From positions 62,001-126,000 of the forward strand of contig NZ_ALAB01000001.1 in assembly GCF_000280055.1 (NCBI RefSeq): a stretch of 64,000 nt of DNA. Direction: 5' to 3'. Below the pieces are notes generated by a model that saw nothing but the letters and a program-made list of their open reading frames with translations, did no database searches and was not told the origin of the DNA. The position numbers were made by a program, and so were the translations under genes. Position 1 is the stretch's first letter. Each line of letters opens with the position of its first letter. Positions 30,469 to 38,120 of this stretch are shown piece after piece. Source of the stretch: Alishewanella aestuarii B11. Lineage in GTDB: Bacteria; Pseudomonadota; Gammaproteobacteria; Enterobacterales; Alteromonadaceae.

Positions 30469-30918
30469 TTAGTCGATTATCTCTGCCTGCGGTAATTCTG
30501 CCGCTAACCAGGTTTTTAGCGCAGGAAGTTGCTTGGCTGGAAAGCGCATTGCGGCAGCGCGATAAAGATTAAACGGAAAATCCAGTAGTGCCTGTTGCTC
30601 GTCCAGCTTGCTCAGCGCCACCTTTTTAATCTGCTGCACCTGAAGTTGACGTTGTTTCACGTGAAGCACATCTTGCTCACGCTTTAGCTGGGTAAACACA
30701 TCCGCCACCCATTCGGGCTCGCTTGATGGCTTGGGCTGCAAGCCTAATATCAGGCTTTGGATCACGCCATTAAATGCTGCCAGTGTTAAGACAACCTCTT
30801 GCTGCAGGGCATAATGTACTGTTGCAATCGAAAAAATGGTCGCAAGCAACACACGTAATGGGTGGCGTTGGCAAAAGTTACGGATTTTCAGCAGTGGTGA
30901 GAGGTGTTTAAGCATCAT
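30469..30918 (-). CDS. Protein of unknown function with one membrane helix, last gene of the YtrA-like ABC operon
   Basis: This 149-residue protein overlaps the GntR gene by 11 bases. It has a hydrophobic segment (RVLLATIFSIATVHYALQ, about 22-39), a second weaker one, then a Gln/Lys-rich helical region. I do not recognise the family. A near-consensus parS sequence lies within its reading frame. Its place suggests a role linked to the ABC transporter. Confidence 0.7.
   Translation of the reverse strand: MMLKHLSPLLKIRNFCQRHPLRVLLATIFSIATVHYALQQEVVLTLAAFNGVIQSLILGLQPKPSSEPEWVADVFTQLKREQDVLHVKQRQLQVQQIKKVALSKLDEQQALLDFPFNLYRAAAMRFPAKQLPALKTWLAAELPQAEIID
30653..30668. promoter_or_regulatory. parS site (ParB binding), one mismatch from consensus
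   Basis: The sequence TGTTTCACGTGAAGCA differs at one base from the widespread parS consensus TGTTTCACGTGAAACA. It lies inside a minus-strand gene about 27 kb from parAB, within the distance at which origin-proximal parS sites are usually found. Confidence 0.75.
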
Positions 30919-31294
30919 CTGACATCCTGTCGAGTAGGTTTGATAACGTGGATATTACAATTTCTTTTGAAAGTTGCAACTGATCTGCGGCCAGCGCCAG
31001 CTGTTGCAATTGCGGCAACAGTTGCTGCAGGCGGCTGGCTTCAGTTTGGCTCGGCGCGCTGGCTGCGGCTATCGTCATCGGCTTGCCGCGCTGGCGCTCT
31101 AACAGGCCTTCAGCCTCCAGTAGGCTATAGGCTTTGGAGATGGTCATCGGGTTAATTGCATATTGCGCGGCTAATTCCCGGACTGAGGGAAGCTCGGCGC
31201 CAGGCAGCAACTGACCTCCGGCCACCATGCGTTTAACCTGCTCGGTAAGCTGCCGGTATATGGGTTCGCCACTATTGGGGTTAATACTAAACAT
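30908..31294 (-). CDS. GntR-family regulator, YtrA subfamily
   Basis: This 128-residue protein has an N-terminal winged helix (PIYRQLTEQVKRMVAGGQLLPGAELPSVRELA, ...INPMTISKAYSLLEAEGLL) and a short helical tail, the YtrA layout without a large effector domain. These regulators repress their own ABC-transporter operons. It overlaps the preceding permease gene by eight bases and so sits fourth in the operon; its probable operator is at 34714-34737. Confidence 0.92.
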   Translation of the reverse strand: MFSINPNSGEPIYRQLTEQVKRMVAGGQLLPGAELPSVRELAAQYAINPMTISKAYSLLEAEGLLERQRGKPMTIAAASAPSQTEASRLQQLLPQLQQLALAADQLQLSKEIVISTLSNLLDRMSDDA

Positions 31295-32561
31295 CCTGCT
31301 GCCTCACTGCTTTGGCGGCCTGGGTAAAATCCAATTGTTGCCAGCTTTTAATTGCCCAGCTACGTAATAGCAGTGCCATTAGTAATAGGCCTGTTAACAG
31401 CCAACTTTGGGTGCTGGCCTGGGTAGATACAGGCCAGATTTCGATGGCGAAAGCAAAGATAAGCCCATAGCCGAAATAGAAGCCTAATTTCGTCTGGGCA
31501 CCTAATAACAGGTAAGTGCTAATTAACAACAAAGTTAGGCTAAGTAGTAAAGCAACCAGCAGTTCAGTCTGGTTCAAGCCAAGACTGAGCATTAAGCTGC
31601 ATAGTGGTAGTAGCAGTAGCAACTGCTGCTGCAGATAGTAGCGTTCTATATAGTAAAATAGTTGCTGGCGGCTAAAAGGATAAAATAACCAGGCTTTACT
31701 AAGATTGCTTTGTTGTTGCCGAATCTGCAGCAGCCAACATAGCAGCGGGCTAACTAGCAGCATATTTTTAAAGATCGACCAATTATCTGCCGGCTGCCAC
31801 TGCCACTGACCAGAGATAAACAGGTGGATGGTGCTGCCGATAACAGGTAATGCAAAGCAATAACAACAGTAGAAAAAGAGCCGATAGATCCAGTGCCCAT
31901 TTTGTTGTAGGTGCAGGCTAAGCGCTAAGGATGGCTGGAAAATCCTCTGCGGCCAGTAAAATTTAAAGTCGGGTTGAGATAGCTTACCTGATGCTAACAA
32001 GGTTTTGCTAACAACGGTGGCGACACTCAGACTCGCTATCGCCAAAGCGATACCAAACCATTGTTTCTGGCCAAAAAACAGCAGAAAAAATCCGTTTGGC
32101 AGTAAATATAGAGTTACAACCAGCATCGCCAGACCTGCTTCGGCTTTTTGCTTGGTTAACCATAACGCCAGAATATGCATTAGTGCATGGATGCCGGCCA
32201 ATATTAGTATCAGTTGCCATAGCGGAACTGCGCTTAACTGCTCGCCAGTGACGTGAAGTAGACCCGGAATAGGTAACAGAACAACCACTGACGCCAGCAG
32301 TGTCAGACCTACCAGACGTTCAGTCTGACTTAGCAATAACCGGCCATAACTACTGCGCATAAAATATAAGGCTTTTGGTAACAGGTTGCCGTAGTAATAG
32401 GGCAGCAACAGTAAGTTTGCCAGCACAAAACTAAAGGGAGCGGCAAAGCCCAGTAACCAAAAAAAACCGATCACACCCCAGACGAAGCTTCCCAGGGGGG
32501 TAAGGGTGAGTAGCCGGCCACAATTGCTCACAGCGACAGGTAGCGCAGCTTTATTACTCAT
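31287..32561 (-). CDS. ABC transporter membrane subunit (second permease of YtrA-like operon)
   Basis: This 424-residue protein has about ten hydrophobic segments and no clear signature. It overlaps its upstream partner by four bases and has an AGGAG ribosome site. It is probably the partner permease for the ATPase at 33820-34695. Substrate unknown; related operons in firmicutes respond to cell-wall stress, but that cannot be assumed here. Confidence 0.75.
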   Translation of the reverse strand: MSNKAALPVAVSNCGRLLTLTPLGSFVWGVIGFFWLLGFAAPFSFVLANLLLLPYYYGNLLPKALYFMRSSYGRLLLSQTERLVGLTLLASVVVLLPIPGLLHVTGEQLSAVPLWQLILILAGIHALMHILALWLTKQKAEAGLAMLVVTLYLLPNGFFLLFFGQKQWFGIALAIASLSVATVVSKTLLASGKLSQPDFKFYWPQRIFQPSLALSLHLQQNGHWIYRLFFYCCYCFALPVIGSTIHLFISGQWQWQPADNWSIFKNMLLVSPLLCWLLQIRQQQSNLSKAWLFYPFSRQQLFYYIERYYLQQQLLLLLPLCSLMLSLGLNQTELLVALLLSLTLLLISTYLLLGAQTKLGFYFGYGLIFAFAIEIWPVSTQASTQSWLLTGLLLMALLLRSWAIKSWQQLDFTQAAKAVRQQDV

Positions 32562-33823
32562 AACCCACTCCTGATAGCTTGTGGGTTGATTAACTTAAGT
32601 TGTCCCCAGTCCAATTGCTGCAGCTGGGCTTTAACATGGCGGCGCAATGCAGCTGCCAGCAACCATAGCCCTGCGGTGCTCAACAGTAACAGCCAGGAAC
32701 TGGACCAGTGCGTCAGCAATAGTATGACACCGGCAAATTGCAAGCTTACCAACACCAGGCCACTTTGCCACAATGGCTGATTGATCAAACGCCAGTTTAG
32801 TAATACCGAACACGCCAGCAGGCTTGGCCATAGCAGCAAAGTGCAGGCGGCAGCGACCAAATCCGGTGCCAACAGCAGCACCAGCGGCGCTAAAATCAGG
32901 GTACAAAGCAGGATATGGTGCGCTGCCTGTTGTTCCAGCAGTGGATAAAGTTGCTCCCGGCTGACCGGCAGTTGTAACCAGGCACGTCTGACGCGTTTTA
33001 GCATCAGGGTCAGTTGCTCCAGCAGCAACACTGCGGGTAAGAAAATATATAAGGCTCGAAGCAGCAGATCTTCGGGCAAGCCGTTATTGCCAAATAAGGC
33101 ACCCCAAAGCCACATTGCCGCCGGCAGATACCAGCAATAAGCCAGATAGCGTAAGCTGCGCGAAAGCCAGCTATCGCCCTGTCCCAGTAATAAGGTACCG
33201 GAAAGTGAACCTGCGCGGCGGGTCAGGCGCTGCATTGCAAGCCAGGGAGTACGGGCACCAGTGCTGCTCTGATAGCGCTTGTCCGGGGTTAACCAATTCA
33301 GGGCAAACCAGGCGAGTAGCAACATATTAAGCAGGCCAAGCAGCGTTAATAGCAATGGCAGGCTAAACAGGGGCAATTGTTGCGGTAGCTCAGCGGCCAA
33401 TATCAGGATCAGTAAGCTGCTGCCAAACCAAAGTGGCCGCAAATGGCCCAGCACCAGACATGGCAGGATCAAGCTGGCAAAGGCCAGTACGCCTAATTGC
33501 AACCCCAGCATAAAGCTTTGCTCTGCCAACCCCAGCAGGGTGCCGGCTAAACAACCGAATAGTACCGCGCTCAGTAACAACTGCTGCCGGCTATGGCGGC
33601 GGAAATTGGGCAGTAAGCGCCAGCTGCCACGTCGGCAGAGCGTCATAACCTGCAACGGAATACAAAACAGCAATAACATCAGGCAAGCCAGAGGTACTAC
33701 CATGGCTTTAGGGTAAGGGCTGAGCAAAGTAGCAATTAGCAGCAGTACTAGCAGGCCCCAAACAACTTTGATCACGATACTTGGCCATAACAGGCGGCCA
33801 AGCAGGGCGAACCAGGCGCTCAT
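32558..33823 (-). CDS. ABC transporter membrane subunit (first permease of YtrA-like operon)
   Basis: This 421-residue hydrophobic protein has about ten helices, rich in Leu and Gln. It overlaps the ATPase gene by four bases (GGAG before the ATG). Similar size and layout to the next gene suggest a permease heterodimer. No family motif visible. Confidence 0.75.
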   Translation of the reverse strand: MSAWFALLGRLLWPSIVIKVVWGLLVLLLIATLLSPYPKAMVVPLACLMLLLFCIPLQVMTLCRRGSWRLLPNFRRHSRQQLLLSAVLFGCLAGTLLGLAEQSFMLGLQLGVLAFASLILPCLVLGHLRPLWFGSSLLILILAAELPQQLPLFSLPLLLTLLGLLNMLLLAWFALNWLTPDKRYQSSTGARTPWLAMQRLTRRAGSLSGTLLLGQGDSWLSRSLRYLAYCWYLPAAMWLWGALFGNNGLPEDLLLRALYIFLPAVLLLEQLTLMLKRVRRAWLQLPVSREQLYPLLEQQAAHHILLCTLILAPLVLLLAPDLVAAACTLLLWPSLLACSVLLNWRLINQPLWQSGLVLVSLQFAGVILLLTHWSSSWLLLLSTAGLWLLAAALRRHVKAQLQQLDWGQLKLINPQAIRSGL

Positions 33824-34695
33824 CGGTGCAGCTCCAGAAAAATTTCTTCCAGATTCAGGTGTTCAACCCGGATACTGGCGGCCAGCTGCTGTTCTAAGCG
33901 GGCCTGCCATTCTGGTTGCCAGTTGGTTACGGTAACAGTGTATTGAGATGCCTGTTGTTGCTGATGTAATATCTGCAGTGGTGGCAGCGATGCCGGCAAG
34001 CTTTGTTCGGTGCTCAGATGCAACCGTACCACGGACTCTTTTAGTTCATCCAGTTCACCCTGCCATAAAAACTGCTGATCTTTTAATAGCCAGACTTTAT
34101 TCGCCACCCGCTCCATATCGGTAACGATATGGGAGGAAAAGATAATCGTTGTTTGCTGATCGGCGGCAATATTTACCAGCTCGGTCAGGAACTGCCGCCG
34201 TGCCAGCGGATCCAGACTGGCAACGGGTTCATCCAGAATCAGTAACCGGGGTTTGTGACACAGCGCCAGCATGATAGACAGTTTTTGTCGCTGCCCGAGT
34301 GACAGCTTGCTAATACGGGTCGTCAGAGGGATTTCCCAGCTGCTACTCAGGCGATCTGCCAGCCGTGGGTCCCAGTTCGGTTGAAAGCGGGCGAATAACT
34401 CAAGTTGCTCGTACGGGGTCAGTTGCTCCAGCAGTTCGTCTTGCTGGGGTACAAAGCCAATCAGTTGCTTTTCTCTGGCACCGATTTCGGTGCTTGGCGT
34501 GCCAAATAACCTTACCTCACCCTGCTGCGGCACTGCAAAACCAAGTACCGTTTCCAGTAAGGTCGTTTTACCGGCCCCGTTTTTGCCTAATAGCGCGACC
34601 ACATCGCCTTCGTTGGCATTGGCCTGCAGTTGGTGCAGGACGGTACGGCCGCTAAAGTTGCGGCTTAAGGCGTTAATTTCGATCACTGCTGGCAT
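33820..34695 (-). CDS. ABC transporter ATPase of YtrA-like operon
   Basis: This 291-residue ATPase has Walker A GKNGAGKTT, signature LSLGQRQKLS and Walker B LLILDEPVASLDP. The C-terminal ~80 residues are an extra domain seen in export ATPases of the CcmA/YtrB kind. First gene of a five-gene minus-strand operon, with an operator just upstream and AAGGAT as ribosome site. Confidence 0.93.
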   Translation of the reverse strand: MPAVIEINALSRNFSGRTVLHQLQANANEGDVVALLGKNGAGKTTLLETVLGFAVPQQGEVRLFGTPSTEIGAREKQLIGFVPQQDELLEQLTPYEQLELFARFQPNWDPRLADRLSSSWEIPLTTRISKLSLGQRQKLSIMLALCHKPRLLILDEPVASLDPLARRQFLTELVNIAADQQTTIIFSSHIVTDMERVANKVWLLKDQQFLWQGELDELKESVVRLHLSTEQSLPASLPPLQILHQQQQASQYTVTVTNWQPEWQARLEQQLAASIRVEHLNLEEIFLELHR

Positions 34696-34713
34696 ATCCT
34701 TGTCTCCATCATA

Positions 34714-34737
34714 ACTGTATTAATACACTAATACAGT
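34714..34737. promoter_or_regulatory. Operator for the YtrA-type regulator (nested palindromes)
   Basis: ACTGTATTA (34714-34722) and TAATACAGT (34729-34737) are perfect 9-base arms with a 6-base gap. Inside, TGTATTAATACA (34716-34727) is itself a perfect 12-base palindrome. It lies 19 bases before the ATPase start, where a repressor would block transcription. TGTATTA/TAATACA half-sites fit known YtrA-type operators. Confidence 0.75.
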
Positions 34738-34779
34738 GGTGGCGATTCTGCAAGCAGTTAACGAGAAAAATTTACATTT

Positions 34780-35871
34780 CTATAAAATTAATTCGCGGTG
34801 CCGATACAATTGCTGCCAATGGCTACCGGCTTTGTTACTGACTTCGCTATCAAAATAGTGCAGTAAACGGCGTCGATCTTCGGGGTTATCTTTTAAGGCC
34901 GAACCCAGTAAGAAATGCAGCAACTGGCCATATTCCAGCTGGCCTTGCTGATAATAGTAACTATGTACGCAAAGCGTATGACCTACCACCACGGCTTCGG
35001 CGGTCGACATTGCCGCCGCAGCCAGCCGGTCGGTGCTGCGTCCGTCCAGTGTTTGGCCATTGCGCAGTTCATGGAAAATGGTCGCCAGCATTTCGAACAA
35101 CAATGGGTCGAGCGTGATGTCGATACCGGCTGCAGCATTCAGCTTGGCGGTTTCCCACATCACGACACTGATTTCATCGTCAATATGGCTGATCGGTTTA
35201 ATATGTTCAAAGTTCATCCGGCGTTTCAGGGCGGCGCTCATTTTATGTAAGCCTTCATCGACACTGTTGGCGGTGGCGATAATATTGAAGCCTTTTTTCG
35301 CATACAGCACGCCCTGCTCGCCGCTGAGTTCAGGAATGGTAATTACCCGGTCGGATAGCAGCGACAATACGGCATCTTGCAATGGTTGTGGGCAACGCGA
35401 CATCTCCTCAAAGCGCACAAATTTGCCGTCACGCATCGCCCGGTACAGCGGGCTTGGGACTAAAGCGGCCAGACTGGGTCCTTCACGCTGCAAAATGGCC
35501 TGGTTCCAGCTGTAGAGCAACTGATCGACGCTATTTACCGCCCCGCCCTGCACGATCAGTGAAGAGTCGCCGGATATAGCGGCACACAGTAATTCTGATA
35601 ACCAGGATTTGGCAGTACCGGGTTCACCAATTAACAAGCAGCCGCGTTGGGTACATAGCGAGATTATGACCCGGGTCACGACATTGGGGGCGGCAATAAA
35701 TTTTTTATGGATCCCGAGTGCCGGATCGCCGAGGATAAATTTTTCAGCGGCGATCGGCGATAGCTGCCAACCCGGCGGCACGGGTGCCGGATCCCAGTGC
35801 TGTAAACGCTGTAATTCTTCGGCAAAGCTCTGCTCAGCCGGCAGGCGTTGTTTATCTGCGGTAGTATGCAT
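34780..35871 (-). CDS. MoxR-like AAA+ ATPase
   Basis: This 363-residue ATPase has Walker A GEPGTAKS at about residues 77-84, a Walker B-type segment FVRFEEMSRCPQP at about 150, and sensor segment NIIATANSVDEG. MoxR-like ATPases usually act as chaperones, often with a von Willebrand-type partner, but no such partner follows here. The start codon overlaps the stop of the GspE-fusion gene (TGATG), so translation is coupled. Confidence 0.85.
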   Translation of the reverse strand: MHTTADKQRLPAEQSFAEELQRLQHWDPAPVPPGWQLSPIAAEKFILGDPALGIHKKFIAAPNVVTRVIISLCTQRGCLLIGEPGTAKSWLSELLCAAISGDSSLIVQGGAVNSVDQLLYSWNQAILQREGPSLAALVPSPLYRAMRDGKFVRFEEMSRCPQPLQDAVLSLLSDRVITIPELSGEQGVLYAKKGFNIIATANSVDEGLHKMSAALKRRMNFEHIKPISHIDDEISVVMWETAKLNAAAGIDITLDPLLFEMLATIFHELRNGQTLDGRSTDRLAAAAMSTAEAVVVGHTLCVHSYYYQQGQLEYGQLLHFLLGSALKDNPEDRRRLLHYFDSEVSNKAGSHWQQLYRHRELIL

Positions 35872-38120
35872 CAGCTTCTCCGGGTGCCGCCGCGGGCTTC
35901 AGGTGCCATCCGATCTTGCGGCAGAATTTTGGGTAGTTCAGATAGCGGAATAATGCCGTTAATCACCAGATCCAGTGCACTATCCCGCATGGTGATCAAG
36001 CCGGCATCGAGGGCTTGCCAGCGAATTTCGGTGATCGGGGGTTGGCGCGAAATGGCGTTGCGAATATCGGTATTAACCTGCATAAACTCCACCACAGCGG
36101 TACGCCCTTTGGTCCCGCGGTCATGACAATGGCTGCAGCCTTTACCCTCGTAGCAGCGGAAACTGGCTGGTACACCTTGCGGAAAGACTTCACGTAAAAT
36201 GGCCGGGTCCGGGCTGGCTTCGGTTTTACAGTGCGGGCAGATGCGTTTGGCCAGACGCTGGGCAATCACCGCCAGTAATTCGCTGGCCAGCGAATTGGGA
36301 TGAATATTCAAATCATACAGCCGTTGCAGCGCATCCACCGCATCATTACAGTGCAGTGTAGATAGTACCAAATGGCCGGTTTGCGATGCACGGATCGCTT
36401 CTAAGGCGGTTGGATGGTCGCGAATTTCGCCAACCAGAATCACATCGGGATCTTCCCGTACAAAGGCCCGTAATGCCTCCGGAAAATCAAAGCCAATATC
36501 GCTGCGGATACGGGTTTGTTGAATATTATCAATCGAATATTCGATAGGGTCTTCCACCGTGATCACTTTACGGGTGCCGTCATCAGCCAGCTCCTGTAGA
36601 CCGGCATAGAGTGTGGTTGACTTACCGGAACCGGTTGGCCCTACGACCAGCACTAAACCGGCCGGGTTGTTCAGTAAGCGATGATAATAGCTGGCGACCT
36701 TGGGCGACATGCCCAGCTCCTGCATGGTCAGGGCGCGGCCGGTGTGTTTTAACAGCCGGATCACCACATGTTCGGCATGTAATGCTGGCTGAGTCTGGAT
36801 CCGCAGGTCGTAGGTGTTATTGCCATGTTTCAACTGTGAGCGTCCGCCCTGGGGTAAGCGGCGTTCGGCAATATTGAGTTCGGCCCGGATTTTGATGATA
36901 TTGACCAGGCCCGCCATCTCCGCCAGGCTAAACTGAAAATGTGGTACGTTATGTAAATCGCCGTCTACCCTGAGCCGGACTCTGGCGGCATTATTATAAA
37001 ACTCCAGATGGATATCGCTGGCATTTTCGCTAACTGCCTCCAGCAGAATGGCTTCATACAAGGCAACCAGATAAGGATTTACCGTATCGGCATTGGCTTC
37101 GCGGTTCTCGGCCGGTTCAGGGTTGGTGGCCGGTCGGGCAAAATTGCTGCGCTGAGCGACATCCAGATGTGACCAAAGACGTTTGAAGTCGGTTGGCGTG
37201 ACCAATACACAGCGGATGCCACCGCTGCCATTCATTCCCGACAGCTCGTCCAGTTGAATATCAGGATTATCAGTGGCCAGTAACAGCTGCTGCTGTTGAT
37301 AGGCAACAGGTAACACATGCTGACTGTCGAGGTATGTATGGGAGAACTGGTTGAACAACTGGCAGTCGAGCAGCTTTACCAGCTCGTCAAAATCCTGCAA
37401 CGCCAACTGACGCTCTGCCGCCAGCGACGCATAGAGTTTGCGTTCATCCAAATTAAGTTTCTTGGTTAGCACCTGCAGCAGCGGTTTATGCTGTTTTTTG
37501 GCTTCCAGGCTGGCTTCACGCAGTAATTGCTCGTCGGCCAGTCCTAAATCGATAATGCTCTGCTGCAAACGGCGGCTAAAATCAATCCAGCCCAGATTTT
37601 GCCGTCGTTCCAGTTTGCCGGCGACCTTTTGATACAGTACCAGATTGGAAAATGCGGCCTGTTCTTGCTCCAGCAGCACCAAATAACCGTGTTCTGTTAA
37701 CCAGGGCTCCAGATACTGCAGTTCCGTTAGCTGGCAGGTACAGAGTATCAGCTGGCAGGGTTCACGCACACTAAAAGCACTATTGGCATCGGCATGGATC
37801 AGTTCAATATTTTCCTGGCCATCAGCAGCCAGTCGTTGTGCCGCCTGATCAAGCCGCTGTTGGTCGCGTTCGACCACATAAACCCGGCGCACCAGCTTTG
37901 CCAGCACGGCTGCGACATAGCCACTGCCCCCACCGACGTGCAAAATGGCGCTGCCGGGATTGAGTGGTGGCAGTAAATTTAGCAAGCGTTGTAAAGCTGC
38001 CTGGGTTGGCAGGCTGTGTCCGGAGATCAGGGCTTCACGACTCCGGTCGGCAACATAGTGTTGCCGCGGTGTAGCGGCTATCGCCGGGTGCAGCATGCTC
38101 TCTTCAGTCTGATAAGTCAT
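35871..38120 (-). CDS. Fusion: isoaspartate-methyltransferase-like domain + GspE/PilB-type secretion ATPase
   Basis: This 749-residue protein has an N-terminal PCMT-like Rossmann domain (about 5-190; HVGGGSGYVAAVLAKLVRRV is the SAM site), then a MshEN-like region (about 195-330), then a complete GspE/PulE ATPase: Walker A GPTGSGKST, GEIRDHPTALEA, GHLVLSTLHCNDA and two CxxC pairs (CPHC, CSHC) of the zinc-binding part. GspE-type ATPases power type II secretion or type IV pili. No other secretion gene is nearby. The methyltransferase fusion is unusual; the combination suggests a regulated or altered ATPase. The gene overlaps both neighbours. Confidence 0.88.
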   Translation of the reverse strand: MTYQTEESMLHPAIAATPRQHYVADRSREALISGHSLPTQAALQRLLNLLPPLNPGSAILHVGGGSGYVAAVLAKLVRRVYVVERDQQRLDQAAQRLAADGQENIELIHADANSAFSVREPCQLILCTCQLTELQYLEPWLTEHGYLVLLEQEQAAFSNLVLYQKVAGKLERRQNLGWIDFSRRLQQSIIDLGLADEQLLREASLEAKKQHKPLLQVLTKKLNLDERKLYASLAAERQLALQDFDELVKLLDCQLFNQFSHTYLDSQHVLPVAYQQQQLLLATDNPDIQLDELSGMNGSGGIRCVLVTPTDFKRLWSHLDVAQRSNFARPATNPEPAENREANADTVNPYLVALYEAILLEAVSENASDIHLEFYNNAARVRLRVDGDLHNVPHFQFSLAEMAGLVNIIKIRAELNIAERRLPQGGRSQLKHGNNTYDLRIQTQPALHAEHVVIRLLKHTGRALTMQELGMSPKVASYYHRLLNNPAGLVLVVGPTGSGKSTTLYAGLQELADDGTRKVITVEDPIEYSIDNIQQTRIRSDIGFDFPEALRAFVREDPDVILVGEIRDHPTALEAIRASQTGHLVLSTLHCNDAVDALQRLYDLNIHPNSLASELLAVIAQRLAKRICPHCKTEASPDPAILREVFPQGVPASFRCYEGKGCSHCHDRGTKGRTAVVEFMQVNTDIRNAISRQPPITEIRWQALDAGLITMRDSALDLVINGIIPLSELPKILPQDRMAPEARGGTRRS

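Noticed and set aside
33279-33716. 145-residue open frame on the plus strand
   Set aside because: Opposite a membrane-protein gene; Asn/Arg/Ser-rich product typical for antisense of Leu-rich codons.
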